A stretch of 64,000 bases of DNA. Source: Trichostrongylus colubriformis (lineage: Eukaryota > Nematoda > Chromadorea > Rhabditida > Trichostrongylidae). The notes under the pieces are model-generated. The model did not search any database and had not been told where the DNA came from. It saw nothing but the letters and a program-made list of their open reading frames with translations. A program made the translations under genes and the position numbers. Each line of letters starts with the position of its first letter. Positions within the stretch are counted from its first letter, which is position 1. Below are positions 23,719 to 36,078 of the stretch, piece by piece. The DNA lies in contig OZ022256.1 in NCBI GenBank assembly GCA_963978905.1, positions 41,340,001 to 41,404,000 of the forward strand. Direction: 5' to 3'.

Positions 23719-24464
23719 CAGGGGGTGCCAAAAAAAAGTAATTTTGTCTCCTCCACTTTCGACCCCATTTAGCCAAACTACAGTAAATTCTATTGAGGTA
23801 TTCTCCTCCCCAGAATCAGGAGCAGACCTAACTCTATCACTATACTCCGTGGCAGCCTCCTGCACGAGCAGGAACGGGAGCAAGGAAAGACTGAACAAGA
23901 TGTATCACCTCAACTGGGCAAAATCCGAAATTTCTTCGCCCTCTTTCACAACCTTGCTGACGTCCGTTCAATCTGGGTACCTAAGGGGATTCATAACGGA
24001 TGGTGTTCTTTAACATTGCGTTTTTCCCGGGTTCCCAGCGCCCTTCGTTTCCAAGAGCCAAAACGTTCCCCTACCACTGAAACCCCTCCGGAGGCGGATT
24101 TGAGGCATGAAAATGATACTTTGGATCATAGCAGCCTTGTCCAAGCAGCAGGGGCTCTGTGACTTCCAAGAACCGAAGGGCCAACCCTCAGGAAGCTTCC
24201 CACAAAAGACCTACCACGGAGCTTGGCTCCACTGTTTTTAGCGAATTTTTAAATGTAGGTACTCCGAAGCCCGACTGCGCCGAATGAAACCTCCATATTT
24301 TTATGAGCATGAACGTGAGGAGCCACAGCTTGTTCCTGCTTTCAGAGGAACATTTCGGGAATGTTTTGCCCCAATACCTTTATCTCTTTCGTTTCCCTAC
24401 GTTTTGTAAAATTGGCAGATGTGAGCCGTGGGCAAAATTACTTTTTTTTTTTTGGCACCCCCTG
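23719..24464. repeat. TIR element family B, copy 1 (746 bp, TA target)
   Basis: Termini CAGGGGGTGCCAAAAAAAAG and, inverted, CTTTTTTTTTTTTGGCACCCCCTG, flanked by TA on both sides (23717-23718, 24465-24466). TA target plus CAGGG ends fits the Tc1/mariner superfamily. No transposase is recognised; a roughly 100-codon plus-strand open frame is shared with the copy at 37767. Confidence 0.88.
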
Positions 24465-24466
24465 TA

Positions 24467-25096
24467 TATGACTATGTGACTTGACTAAGTATATAAACCT
24501 ATAACTACTCCTCAGATCAATAAGATCATTTATAAATATCTCTCATATGAAAGTAGTCATTTTTTTCTTTCTATACTGGGAAACTGAGTAAAGCACATAC
24601 GAAGGATATTCATTATCATTTGGTCCCTATCAAAGGTCCGTGCGGAACGGAAACAAATTTACCTAGCTGTTCCGTGTACAACCCCCCCCCCCCCCTCCCC
24701 CATTCAATTTCAACCAGTCACCCAATCTTCGCTTGAAATCAACAAAAATCATCCATTGTTCAGAATTGGATATTTTTGAAAAACGAAAAGCATTTCATTC
24801 TGTAAAAAAGGCGTAAGTTGCGCCGTACCTTTGAACAGTTGAGTAACCTTATAAGGCAGGTTTTCTATAACGGCAAAGAGTCACCCTTTCATATTACACG
24901 GTTCATTTGGCTCTCTTTTTGTTTAAATGGCTTGTTAAAACCTGAACCTTCCGTGATGATTATTCAACTCACAAGGACAGTAGCCTTTGTAGATTACGAT
25001 AATTCGACCATTCGCCCGTATCCAACGTCTCAGTCCCAGAGCACTGAAGGCAAGGAAATGATGCTCTTAACATTCAAGTGGAAAAACTGTTGTTAT
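24467..25096. other. Region 3' of the kinase gene
   Basis: No coding region is recognised. A C run (with one T) lies at about 24683-24705. The minus-strand 3' untranslated region of the kinase gene should fall in its right part. Confidence 0.4.
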
Positions 25097-28000
25097 TCAT
25101 GTGCTCAAGGTTCCTTTTGGGTTTGATGTCTGCGTTGGTAGTTGCTGAAAGTAGTAATTCATCTTTTCGGCAATCTCGAGCACTTCGGTGGTTTCTGGTC
25201 GGCGTGACGGATCGGATGATATGCAATGTGAAACGAGACTTCGAAGCTGCAAAGCACATTTTTTTTATAATCGACTGTACACACGCCTAATATCCGAAGA
25301 CAGGGTTTAATATGTCTCTAAAAACGTTCTCGCGAAGGAATCGTTCACGGAAAAATGAATCTTCGTTACCCATATTTTTATGTTGTATTTGCTCGGGCAG
25401 CATGTAAAGTTACACGAGGAGAAATGGGAATCCGGCTAAGAAACCGCACCACAAAGTCTTGGCCGGGTGAGCGGAGCCTCCGAATAAAAGCCCACGCAGA
25501 CGTTCGTCGCGGTCGGAAACGCATCATAGAAACAGACACTCTTGCGAACAGTCCCACTCTCCGTTCCCAACAGCGTCTTACGGCGAGACAGGGCTCAGAT
25601 CGGAGGCCCCGCCCACCCGGCCGAGAATCTGGGGAGCCGTATCTTAGCCGAATTCTCACTTTTTCGCCTGAAATTTCGCATGCTGCCTCTATTAGGAAAA
25701 AACAGCATGAACTTATGGGTAACGAAGAAACTCATTTCTCCGTGGATGATTCCTTTAAATCGAGTGGATTTCTCAGTTTGGACAAATTGTCGGTGCTGAT
25801 CATAAATTAACTTCAAAGGTACAGTTCAAATCAAGACCTCCCTTATTGCAATTCGTTGCTCAACTATGAAAAAAAGCTTCAAAAACACAGAATAAATGGT
25901 CGTGGTTGCTCCGGATTGCCCAATTCCGTAATTAAGAAGGTAAGTGAAGGACAGTGCGATGAGCACGAGTATAGCGATTTTGATGCGAAGCATACCACTC
26001 CTAACTTATGCTGTTTGAAGACCCTACTAGGTGTTTTTGAGCGATTGTGGAATGTGAAAGTCGAGATCCTCAGTAGCGCAACTTGACTTGAAGAAAAAAG
26101 GAATAGAAAAAAGCGGAATGCATGTCCCTTGCATCACCGAACGGGGTGAAGCAGAGGGCAAGGCAGCTAGACCCGCTACCGTTAACGTTGTCCCGCTCTC
26201 ACAACAACTAGGTAGCCGAGAGCTGTAGGAATTAAGACTTAAACAAGACCACGAAAAAAGCTAAATTCGCGCATTTCAGTGTGAGTTTCTCCACCATCTC
26301 CTTCAATCTCTTCATCTATTTCACGATTTAATTTACTCAGAATATGTCTTCATTGTTCTGAAATCCTTCAGTACTCCGAACGATACCATTAGACAGACTC
26401 TGCCTCATCTTGCAACCGCAGATCTCAATCATGCTGCGTCGCCTACGTGGGCACAGAGTACAGGGTGGTCTTTCCTATCGGAGCTTTTAACCTGACCTAG
26501 TACTTTAGCATATCACGAAATTTAACAGTGGCATGGTCCCGTTGCACTGACTAGTAATCGCGTTCTGGAATGAGGTCCACTTTCATCAAGGTCTTCGGGA
26601 TGCCATTCGGAAAAGGTGATGTTAAAGCGTATCTGGCCAACACAGATACTTCAGTGAGTCAACTGTACTTCATTCTTGAGTATTGGTGCTTTCCTCAGTA
26701 GCGACTTAATTAGCTAGTCTCGCTGGAACTACGCTGTTCAACCCTCCCCCCCCCTTTTGCCTCGATGCGCGCTCTTAGAGGCACCAAAAGGGGTAAGGGA
26801 AAACTGAGAACTACATGTTCTCTGAAACAAGCAACCACTCCAGAAGACGTGCTGTGTAGCGAAACCCGCCTTGCTCAGAAAAAGCACGGCTCGTGCCTTA
26901 TCACGACCCCGCAGCAGGGAGTGTCATCTTGCATCAGAAGAGTTGCTGACAAAGGCGGCACAACATTCGCGGCCCGCTGATCTAGCCTCTTGCCCCTCTG
27001 CAGTCTACCCCCGGCTAGTGACACAGAGGAACGAAAGAGTGAAGGGGGAGGGCTGGGAAGGTTTGGATCCCTATTACTCGCATTTTTCGCCGTTTTGTCT
27101 CGTTTTTTCTCTACTGTTGAATTGCTGAGCATTTTACTTTCATATTCCACAGTCTGCCAAATCAACCCCTTCTGGTGGTGTCTTTGAAGGCACACCTCGC
27201 GGTACCTTTTGGGGCTATAAACCCTCGCATAAGTATTGAGGAAGCACTGCTTTATACCCTCTAATACCCCAGGTCATCACCTCCATCCGAGCTAACTGGC
27301 TATGGCTAGCTCGGGTCTGAGCGTGTAGCGTCGTGATGGTGTGCTGTGTCGGCTAACAATTGTGCAAATTTAATAGTATCAAGGATCTGATTAACAACAC
27401 AAGGATCTACCACCCCAAAAGGTGAGCCGACTGATCTGATTATCGCCGGGTGTGCCTTCAAATGCTGCTTATAGATAACAAAGATAACGATAAAGCAAGG
27501 TTACCTGTGAGGAATAAATGTCCGCAGGTAATGGTGGATATTCGCAATTTTCTATTTTCTTGCATAACGAGTAGAGGTTCTGCTTGTCACCATAGAAGGG
27601 TGATTGCAATGCTGCCATCTCATACAATAAGCATCCGGTCGACCACAAATCCGATTTGAAATTGTAGCCGCTTTCTTGAATGCGTTCAGGAGACTAAAAA
27701 GTAGAGGAATAAAGTAGTTCTGATATTGAAAAACAAGATGTTTGAAGATTTCAAAACTGGAGAATCTAGACAGTTTCAGAAGCTATGTGAGCGGTTCTGG
27801 GTAGAATTGATGGATATGCTTCGAAGAAACGAATTATTGAGCACTGACCATATAATACGGTGTGCCGACGAGTGAATGTGCCGCTGTAGTCTTGGAGCTG
27901 AAGAATCGTCCAAGACCCAGATCGCCCAGCTTTACAACTCCCTCAGAAGTGATGAACACATTTGCAGGCTTGATGTCTGAAAAAGAAATGTAGGAAGTTT

Positions 28001-31000
28001 TAAAAGGTTTTCGATAACTGATTTTCATTGAACAGCAATTGGCAAGATGACTCACGTACTACATATAGGTCATGACGGCCGACCACAATAATCGTAAGAA
28101 GCAAAAAATGTTGTTAAGGACGTCATGACCACACTCACGCTGCCGTAACGGTCGCATTCTGCCCATGTCGACCAAGGCGCACATCCTTTCGGGGGGGGGG
28201 GGGGCTATTTTGAAGCAACAGGGACGATGAGCGGCGTCAAGGAGGAAATAAACCGGCTGTCCAAAGAGAGCCAGGAGCCGAGGAATGGTGTGTGGTGGAA
28301 CTCGCTTTATAAAAAGGGTTTGACAGGGCCTCATAGTGTAGCATCACTGTACAAGCATCTTAACAAAAAGAGAACTTAACAAAAAAGGTTGTAAGGAAGG
28401 TTTTAGTCGGTTTTCGCAATTTCAACTTCGGGAAATCGTAACTCGGCTCAGATTGCATCCTTTCTCACAATGTAATCACCATTCAATTTGCAATATTTTG
28501 GCAACATTATGCATACTTCCATATCTCATTTTTATGGAGGGCTGAAAATTTATATAGCGCGTCAAAAAAGTCGACTCCAAATCACCATTCTTTCCGAACA
28601 CACTACTATTGAAGAAGATGTTCAGATGTTTGGGAAAGTGTGGCTAAGTTAGCGCTAGATCTGATGAATATGATGGACGAGTGAAGGCTTCAAGTTTCAA
28701 CTGCTTCAATGACTGGATGAGGATTTGTGAAATGCGCTCGCGCATATGTAGCTGCTCCGAGGGGTCCCGCGGCACCCTTTTTTTTTTGTTTTTTCAAATC
28801 AAGGCTACTTGAGGTGGAAAACCAAGTTTATGTGTTGAGGCCTATACTTTTGGATATCCCCTCCAAGTATGGAAGCTCATCGCTTCCTGTCGTTATAGTT
28901 GAAGCGATTTGATCAATTAAAAATTCGAGCATTTCGTTTTCACTTCTGCACATCTGAAACCAGTGACAAAGTGTTCCATCCAATGCTTTACTCCTTCCTC
29001 TAAGCAATATACACATTTACGGTTGCCTTTGCTGGGGTTCGAAGCAAGAACTCGTGAAGTGAAGTCATCCAAAAAGTGCCATTTTCGCCAGAAAGAGCAA
29101 CTTTTGTCTATCTAAGGAGCACAATATGTAAGCTGATTCAAGTTGACTCGCTCTGAGATTTGAATTTATCTTGTGCACGCGAAAAACCGGCCAGAATTTC
29201 CCTCACAATCTAGTAGCAAAGGATGAGAAACAAGGGACAGATCTACTGGCTCCGAACAATGAGTCGAGAGGGCTGCGAAACTCCACGACGCCGAGTTCGA
29301 CAAGGAAAATGTAGGTCTCATTCTAATGTTTTGCCATCAAACTTCATCTTTTCTCAATAAAACTTTCTACTTTGCACCTCCAGTTTCATGATATGCAACC
29401 AAATTTCCGCTTGTACTGCTCTTTACTGTATCCAACTGAGAGAGCAAAAGGTGCTATGAACAAAAGCTAGTGCCCGATGCCATCGAGATCTGTATATCAA
29501 TTCACTTTCTTCCGCAGCTTATCGCCTTCACAGCTGAGTTCAAACGGAGTACATTCAGACAACCTCATTATCAGGTTCTGATACTTTCATGAGATTGCTG
29601 CAAGCACTATTTGATCGTCTGGCTTTTTTGCACTTTTTTGCACGTATCAGTGACGCCCTGATAATGAGCATAGTGACAGGCACGAGCGTATTGATAATTA
29701 GTTATATTTAGTTACCTAATGAATATTGCGAGAAGATAGAATCCAAATTCACTGCTGCAGCTCATTGTTATTGAAACTGTTATCAAATTATAATTAAAAC
29801 TTTTATTTGAAAAATATTGATAATTACACTATGAAAACTAGGCAGGATAATACTACTGCTTTTTTTCCACTTTCGTCTCTCCGATCACTTTGCTCACGTA
29901 AAGTCGTCATATTTCGTCTCTCTAACATTGGCTCCTAATTTATCTATTTATTCAATTCACTCGTTGACGCAAGCATCTGCCTCCTACTATACTTATCACT
30001 GTGACTCGGCTGAGAATCTGTACCAACTACCTTCTGTGACATACATGACCCCTCACACTTCAGACCACGGGAGGGGTGCAAGGAAGGAAAGCGTATTTGG
30101 AGACATACTTCTCTGTAAACGAACATTTGAGCTCACAAGAGATAATGTGTAGCGAAACTCGCATAGAAAACGGTACGACCCTAATGCGCTTCACTTCAAA
30201 CTGCCTTCAGTGGCCGAGTCATCTACTGAAGGAGTGCAGAGAAGGACGAATTGATTTCAGTCATAGTGACATTCAACAAAGGACAACGAGCAGAAATAAA
30301 CAAGCCAAACGAACAAGGGGAGAAGAAGCAAAGAAATACGGAAAATGCGCTTATGATAGAAGATATCGAATGAATTCACACTGGACGTCTTGGGAAGGCG
30401 TCGCATGTGTAATATCTGAACTACAAGCGAATACCTCATTCCAAAGCTGTCCCCACCTTTTCCGCTGTCCTCAAAGGAATCGTCTACTGGAATTCTATGG
30501 TTCTCATTCCTCTCAAAGTCATTCTACTAGACACAGTAGATGGATAGAAACACGGAAGAAATCGAGAAATCTTCCTCTTCTCCAGAGGAGGAATCAAAGA
30601 GCTGGAAGAGGAGCTATTCCATTGAATCACCGCCGAACAACATATGAGCAGGGCGAGCATAGCGCAGTTCGAATTTTCGCGTCCAATGTTGATGTGCTTC
30701 TCACTCTGCGTCCCTGACCAAGTGACCGCTGCCTTCTTGCTCCTAGAGTTCTCATGGTCAAACTCCCTCGAACGTCCCACCTTTTCGAAGTCACTTCGAG
30801 GAGCTCTATCTCAGCCGGTTTGCCTTTCTTTCGCGTAAAACTTTGTATGCGGTCCTCAGTAAACAAATACTACATAAACATATGTGTGGCTAACAGAAGA
30901 ACTTGAAGTTCCGTGGACGATTCTTCAGGAAGCCCATCACAGGTGTTCGCTTTTGATAAACAGTAACTTTCATCAGCTTCGAGGAATCATCGCCAATTTC

Positions 31001-32521
31001 AGGGTGTATATCGTTAGGACAGAAACGTCGCGTGGACGTATTCGGCACGCGACGGGATGGTGCGAGCTATGCGCGCCGTATTGGATGGGTTTCGAAGCGA
31101 TGACAGTGCTCTACGCCTCATTCTATGCGTAATCGCTTCCACCATATCGTCGCGTGCCGAACACGGCCACGCGACGTTTCTTTCCTAACGATATACACCC
31201 CCAATTTCATACCTCGGTGCATTATTCTCTTTGAGTGCATGTGAGCCAATGCTCTCACCAGTTGTACGAAATACTTCCATATCGTCCTTTCTGGTATCAA
31301 TCGACCGTTTTTCTTGAAATGCTGAAGCATAGCGGGATTAATGACCACCTTACGTTCGGATAAGTTCAGATAGAAGAAATGAAGAGCATATAAAGGGAGA
31401 TTCTACCGACCTTAATCATTCTGCTCATGTCTCCTGCTTCTGCAAGCTCCAACACGATGTTCAGTTGATTGTTATCCATGAAACTGGCGTAATATCTGAA
31501 TGCTAATAGTACTTAAATAATTGCTGTGACACCTTGTTATGAAAGGGTAAGAATGTTATTAAATTAGGGGCCACCTTATCACATTAACATGGTTCAGTTG
31601 CTTCAATAAATCTATCTCCTTCAAACAATCTTGTCGAGCTTTTTGATCAACCATTTCGAATACCTGAAAATGAGACCGACAAAGATAATAAACAATCTGA
31701 AGTGCGGGTTCGAGCCCCGTCCGACACCGAAGCTTTTGCCCATAACTCAGCATCCCTGTAATAATAAACAATATTTTAGTAAAACTTCAGATAATACCTG
31801 AATTTTCTTGAGTGCTACCATTTGACCGTTCCACTCGCACTTTGCCCGAAATACCTGCAAAATTTTATTGAAAGCCTCTAAACGTAATATTTCACCCTAG
31901 CAATTTATTATTATTATTGTAACAACAAATAGACGGAAGACAGTGCAGTGACAAGTGATGCCAATCATTCAAGTGTGGTCGAGGCAGCAAATCATAGAAA
32001 GATGTCCAGATAAGCCATGAAACGCTCCTCCGCCGGTGAAGTAGTACTTTAACGCTTGGAAGGGTAAAAGCACTGATCATGGACTGCCCATCTGCCAAAT
32101 TGCTTTCCGATTCCGCTGTAGTTCTGAAGGGAAGTAATACGCGCGGCACACCCGAACGGTATTTTCAACGTGGGTCTTGTCCAGCTTATACTCCCAAAGA
32201 CTCATAAAATAAGTGTGCAGTGATCATGGGGAACAATGGTATACTCCATTTCGGAGCGCCTGACAGGGCGTGGCCCACGGACAAGGGTGAGTGGCGGGAG
32301 TGAAAGTGCACGGCAAGAGTGAGAGCGTTTGGCGTAGTGAGAGAGTTTGATACACTCCCACCAAAGTCCGTAGGCCACGCCCTGTCAGGCGCTCCGAAAT
32401 GAACTTTAAGACTCACCTCGCTAAACATTCCTTTGCCTATTTTCTTTTCAATGGTAAACATGTCCAAAGTGAGATTACTAGGCAGTACGAAATCGGTGGC
32501 GGATGAAGTTGGTTCGGTCAT
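25097..32521 (-). CDS. nekl-3: NEK6/7-type protein kinase (NEKL-3 orthologue)
   Basis: Eight exons: 32521-32417, 31854-31798, 31663-31575, 31495-31411, 31321-31213, 27976-27849, 27693-27505 and 25246-25097. All junctions are GT...AG, all phases match, and together they give 303 residues, about the length of C. elegans NEKL-3. It is a Ser/Thr kinase with a short N-tail: glycine loop GKGMFSE at 29-35, catalytic Lys near 51 (VALKK), [11 protein letters not shown] with catalytic Asp 149 split across exons 5/6, DLG (Asp 167) in place of DFG as is typical of NEK6/7, activation-loop Ser near 183 in [11 protein letters not shown], then SPE at 192-194. The relatives act in mitosis and, in nematodes, in molting and endocytosis. 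No non-catalytic C-terminal domain is present, as expected. Introns 5 (3.2 kb) and 7 (2.3 kb) hold repeats. Nothing is broken. Confidence 0.97.
25337..25754. repeat. Inverted-repeat element family E (kinase intron 7)
   Basis: The left arm (GGAATCGTTCACGGAAAAAT then CTTCGTTACCCATA) is the approximate complement of the right arm (TATGGGTAACGAAG ... GATGATTCC). The centre is GC-rich. Related arms occur at 30790, 40137 and 41195. There is no obvious transposase. Confidence 0.75.
26776..27187. repeat. Dispersed repeat family D, copy 2 (kinase intron 7)
   Basis: Shares TCTCTGAAACAAG, TGTGTAGCGAAACCCGC, CCGCAGCA-GG and CTAGTGACACAGAGG with the copy at 45943 in the same orientation. It abuts the palindrome at 27183. 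A more worn relative sits near 26120-26290. Confidence 0.65.
27183..27462. repeat. Palindromic element with TTTGAAGGCACACC ends
   Basis: The left end TTTGAAGGCACACC is matched by GGTGTGCCTTCAAA at the right. A further inverted pair (TACCTTTTGGGG and CCCCAAAAGGTG) is inside. It is 280 bp, inside kinase intron 7 and about 43 bp from exon 7. Confidence 0.75.
28059..30779. other. Kinase intron 5, body
   Basis: Mostly unremarkable sequence with a G run at about 28192-28204. Near 30140-30170 a GTGTAGCGAAACTCGCAT string resembles family D. A family E-like arm lies at about 30790-30940 (GTAAAACTTTGTATGCGG and then GTGGACGATTC). No coding exon of another gene is seen within it. Confidence 0.45.
31002..31200. 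repeat. Mutator-like MITE family M, copy 2 (beside a kinase splice donor)
   Basis: A 199-bp palindrome with GGGTGTATATCGTTAGGACA ends, flanked by the 9-bp duplication CCAATTTCA (30993-31001 and 31201-31209). The right-hand duplication lies within the first dozen bases of kinase intron 5: the donor GT is at 31212-31211. The host splice donor itself is intact. Confidence 0.92.
31697..31755. repeat. Partial tRNA-like repeat (kinase intron 2)
   Basis: Contains GTGCGGGTTCGAGCCCCGTC and CGACACCGAAG followed by GCCCATAACTCAGCATCC, matching the right-arm end of the tRNA-like inverted repeat at 43571-43968. Only the T-arm and 3' acceptor half is present. It makes up much of a 134-base intron. Confidence 0.75.
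32244..32407. repeat. MITE family A, copy 4 (beside exon 1 of the kinase)
   Basis: Arms GGAGCGCCTGACAGGGCGTG and their complement, CTCCATTTC left end, TA at 32242-32243. The right edge is about 8-10 bases from the exon 1 splice donor (exon 1 ends at 32417). A read-through frame here is repeat-derived, not kinase. Confidence 0.85.
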
Positions 32522-32522
32522 T

Positions 32523-32524
32523 CT
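32523..32524 (-). promoter_or_regulatory. Likely trans-splice acceptor of nekl-3
   Basis: The minus strand reads GCTGTTCAG then A then the ATG at 32521-32519. The acceptor sits one base from the start codon, typical of nematode spliced-leader sites, and decides the start at MTEPTSS rather than an upstream non-ATG extension. Confidence 0.55.
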
Positions 32525-32533
32525 GAACAGCAA

Positions 32534-35274
32534 CAGTGGTCATTTAGAAATCACGGTTTAAGATAATCAGAACGAATTTGGAGATAGCAGGAGTGCCGAA
32601 TAGATGGCTTTATAAAAGACGATTCATTAGGGTGTGGGATGTGTGTCGGCGCTCCTTCAATGGTTTGTAGCAGAAGGAACGAATAACTGAATATCACCTT
32701 GGCTACGAAAACGAGCATTATGCAAGCTGTATGAGTGCAACACTGTGAAAATCGATTATAATTCTGAGGGCTCGCTAACGGCTCGTATCAGAACATTCTG
32801 CGAAAGCATTATGAGTCATTAATCACGTCAGATTTCTGAAAACAATGCGATCATCGAATCATTTGATAAAAGCCACCACCAAGCGCAGGAAGTCCATACA
32901 GATAGAGGACCTAGTACGCAGGGTACAGCGGGAGTCGAGTATTCCTCGACAAGGGGATCGTATTCGACAGACGGTATGAGGTGGGGGGAGAGTGGTCGTA
33001 ACTGCAGAGGTCAGCGATGGTACCAGGCTTGATGATAAGCAGAACGTAGCTTCTGCTGACCCGGTTATGTACGAAACGATCAAATTCGTTAAAAAAAGGT
33101 GTCGATCATTGGAGAGTCGGACATGGAGTATGTTTGAATTTCAGTGCAAAAATCGCAGTGATAACAACAAACATAACATAACAACAAACAACAACAATTA
33201 CAGTAATAAAATACTTGTAATACTATGCATCGACAGTACTTATTGATATGTAGAGATTATGTGGATGATAAAAGCGAAGGGAGGTCTTTGGGGATACCCG
33301 CTGGGGGTCATACTGAAGCAGAACCACCTCGACACCTGGATCTGCCTTGCTTGTACGGCATCCCAGCATGATCCTGCAGAGGTCTCGCAGTTCAAAACAG
33401 AGCTGCTGAGCGGCTCGATAGTAAGGGAGAAGATATGGAGATATGTATGGATCTATGGATATATGTGATATGTAGATAAGAAGGCATGGAGGCAATGGTA
33501 CTTGCCTCTTGGTTATAAATATGACCAGCGTCACACTCTGATGAATGCCCACGGCACCTTGAAGACACGTAAGAACCAGATTCCAAAGTATCATAATTTA
33601 CAAAATAGCATCTTGCAGAGCTCACTGAGTGTATAATGATCCATACTTTTCTACTGATAAGTTAAATCTAAAACGAGTCACATCGAGAAGAAGGAAAAAT
33701 TGCAGATTCGTGTTTTCTTCGTTTTTTCGAGAATGTAGGACGGTACTGTATAATGGCAACTAGTACAAACACTCATGTATCACACACTTACAATCATACT
33801 TACTTCAATTTTGGCTTGCTATCCACTGAATATCCTTAAAGTTGAAATCATGTATAGGACTTGATACGTGAATGCCGTAAGACTGCTATTGCATATCTGT
33901 TACGAAAGAAAAACTAGGCAATCGGAAGCCACATCGAATACTCCTGGACAATTTGCTCTTATTGCTGTGAGACATTTTATACTTGCAGGGGAAATGCTGT
34001 GCAATAAACACGTGTGTATCTTGTTGTGATAGCAGTAGACAAGGTGCAGACGTGGTCACTCTTGCGGGCTTCGTACTAGTAGGCCCTTGCACAGAGCAAA
34101 CCTGATGAGGTGAGTCGTTGTGAGGAGAAAAAGCCGAGAGTGTTTTACGGCTCTAGTATTTGTTGCAGAGTGCTTTTGGGGAAAATTAGCCAAAGACCTT
34201 GAGTGACGAGTTTTAAAAAAAAAAACTGCATGTGAGTGCTGCTTAAATTTACAAGTGCTGAAAAACCGTCCAGGCGACACTGGAAGTGTGATAACCTTAC
34301 TGCAATCTATCAGAACGATGACACATCAGGCCAGTCCTCGACGAAAAAGGTCTTATTTTGGGCCGGAGGGGGTCTTATTTTGAGTTTGGAAAAGGGGGAA
34401 ATTTCAGTCGATCATTTGAAAAATCTGGACTGGTTAGGCGATCTCCAAAAAAGCGCCGTTTAGGTAGCACATGCATGATGATCAGTTGACGACTTTCTTC
34501 AAGGAGACAGCTTCAGCATAGCCACAACACAGCTCAAATGTGGCGCCTGGAGGAGGTTAGCGGAGAGATGGAGAGAAGGCGTACTGGAAACGCCCTATAT
34601 TGGGGAATCATTTTTCAGAAACTTTCTCTCGACACCAGGCTTGACAATGGCCTGCATAATAGTATTCTGTATTGGAGCTTCTATTGAAATGAACGGCTTT
34701 GAGCAATATATATATATGATAAATCTAGCAGAATGCGCTAGGTCAACACCCCAAGGAGTGGACGATATTCCAGCAGTGCATCACACTTTGCGATCATGTG
34801 AATGCATGCCTCTAAATGTTCTTTTCTAACACCTATAAAAGCAACAAACTTTTGTAAAATCTATGGCAAAGCAAGTGACGGTTGCTCATTACTACGAGTT
34901 AGCGCTTCACTACGATCTCCTGCTCTGTCGGAGAAAGGCTGCACTTGGATTTCTAATTATTTAGCATTACACGTATGTGTAAATCCAACGGTAAAAAAGT
35001 TTTTGATGAAAACAGAGGACATAGAATGTTACGAGCGGCGAAAAGGGCAAATTTGGTTGATTCTTGAACGTTGCCCTGCCCTCCATGATTATTCCGCCGT
35101 TGGCACATAAAACCGCTTCGAAACACAACAGAGACCGCGGTAAGGAACCCGGGCCACGCCTTCCAACACGAGATTCCCCACCGATCATCTCTTGGAAACC
35201 CACAAGCATGTCTTCTCGGTTCTAATCGCTTCCATTGCACCTAACGGTACCACTGAAGTGGCTCTTCCCATATG
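32534..35274. other. Gene-free stretch 5' of the kinase
   Basis: Includes the presumed kinase promoter. A CAA/AACA-rich tract is near 33165-33205 and an ATATGTATGGATCTATGG-like tract near 33435-33475. No coding region, tRNA or transposon is recognised. Confidence 0.4.
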
Positions 35275-36078
35275 CAGTAGCGCTCAAAAGTCTTCGGCGA
35301 AATGGTCTCTCACTTGGGTTTTTTACTTGTAACTTTTTTGAAACTGCACCGATCTGAGAGAAATTTCAGTATGTTGTACTTGGAGACACTGCACGCTTAA
35401 TATTCTATTTTGGCGCTCAACGGTGTAGGTTACGTGGTTATATGAATTTTTTTGTTTTTGGAATGACATCGCTATGCCGTCCCGCCCCTGCCGCTGCCAT
35501 CAAAAGTCGTGGTTTTTCTACAAAATATTAATGCTCTCTGAGGCTTGCTCGTTTTGTTTTTGTAAAGAAAGGCGTTTTTCTTGACCAAACCTTTTACTTT
35601 TTTGGGTGGTCTTGTAGTAAATCCTTGTAAAAAAAACCATGAAAAGTTTAAAGCCACACTTGAAGGCAGTGTTTGGGGAAATTCGGCAGAAAAGTAACAG
35701 AAGTAGTGAATGTGAAAGTCGAAATGCCTAGTAACAGGATAGTGGAGAAAAGACAAATGGAAACCAAAAACCCGAGAAATATGACCTCTCTCCACCGTTG
35801 ATCCTCGATGTGGAGCATTACGTGAAGGGGCGGGTGCTCCGGGCGAGTGTTCCATAGGCGTGTTGCCATGTTGTAAACAGGAAGAGATGTTCGAGAATGA
35901 AAAAGCATCCCTTTTCTAGAGTGCGCTTCAAGCCAAAACTGAGAAAGCGGGCCGCGATACCTTCTATTCCCACCCCAGCCAATCTTCAGGCACCACATCT
36001 TAAAATTTTGCCAAATTTGGTCGAGTAGAAAAAAAGTTATGACAAAGGAATTTGGCCAAAGACTTTTGAGCGCTACTG
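35275..36078. mobile_element. TIR element with CAGTAGCGCTC ends, 804 bp
   Basis: The left end CAGTAGCGCTCAAAAGTCTT is matched at the right by the complement of CAGTAGCGCTCAAAAGTCTT with the same next bases (GGCCAAAT versus GGCGAAAT). A TA follows the right end; the left flank is TG, so one target base has probably mutated. Ends and length fit a non-autonomous Tc1-like element. No transposase motif is recognised. Confidence 0.8.

Noticed and set aside
32186..32533. Kinase exon 1 continuing past the donor as [14 protein letters not shown]
   Set aside because: The extension matches translations of MITE family A (same words near 40.0 kb), so it is repeat sequence in intron 1. The upstream extension beyond MTEPTSS uses a non-ATG codon and crosses a splice acceptor.
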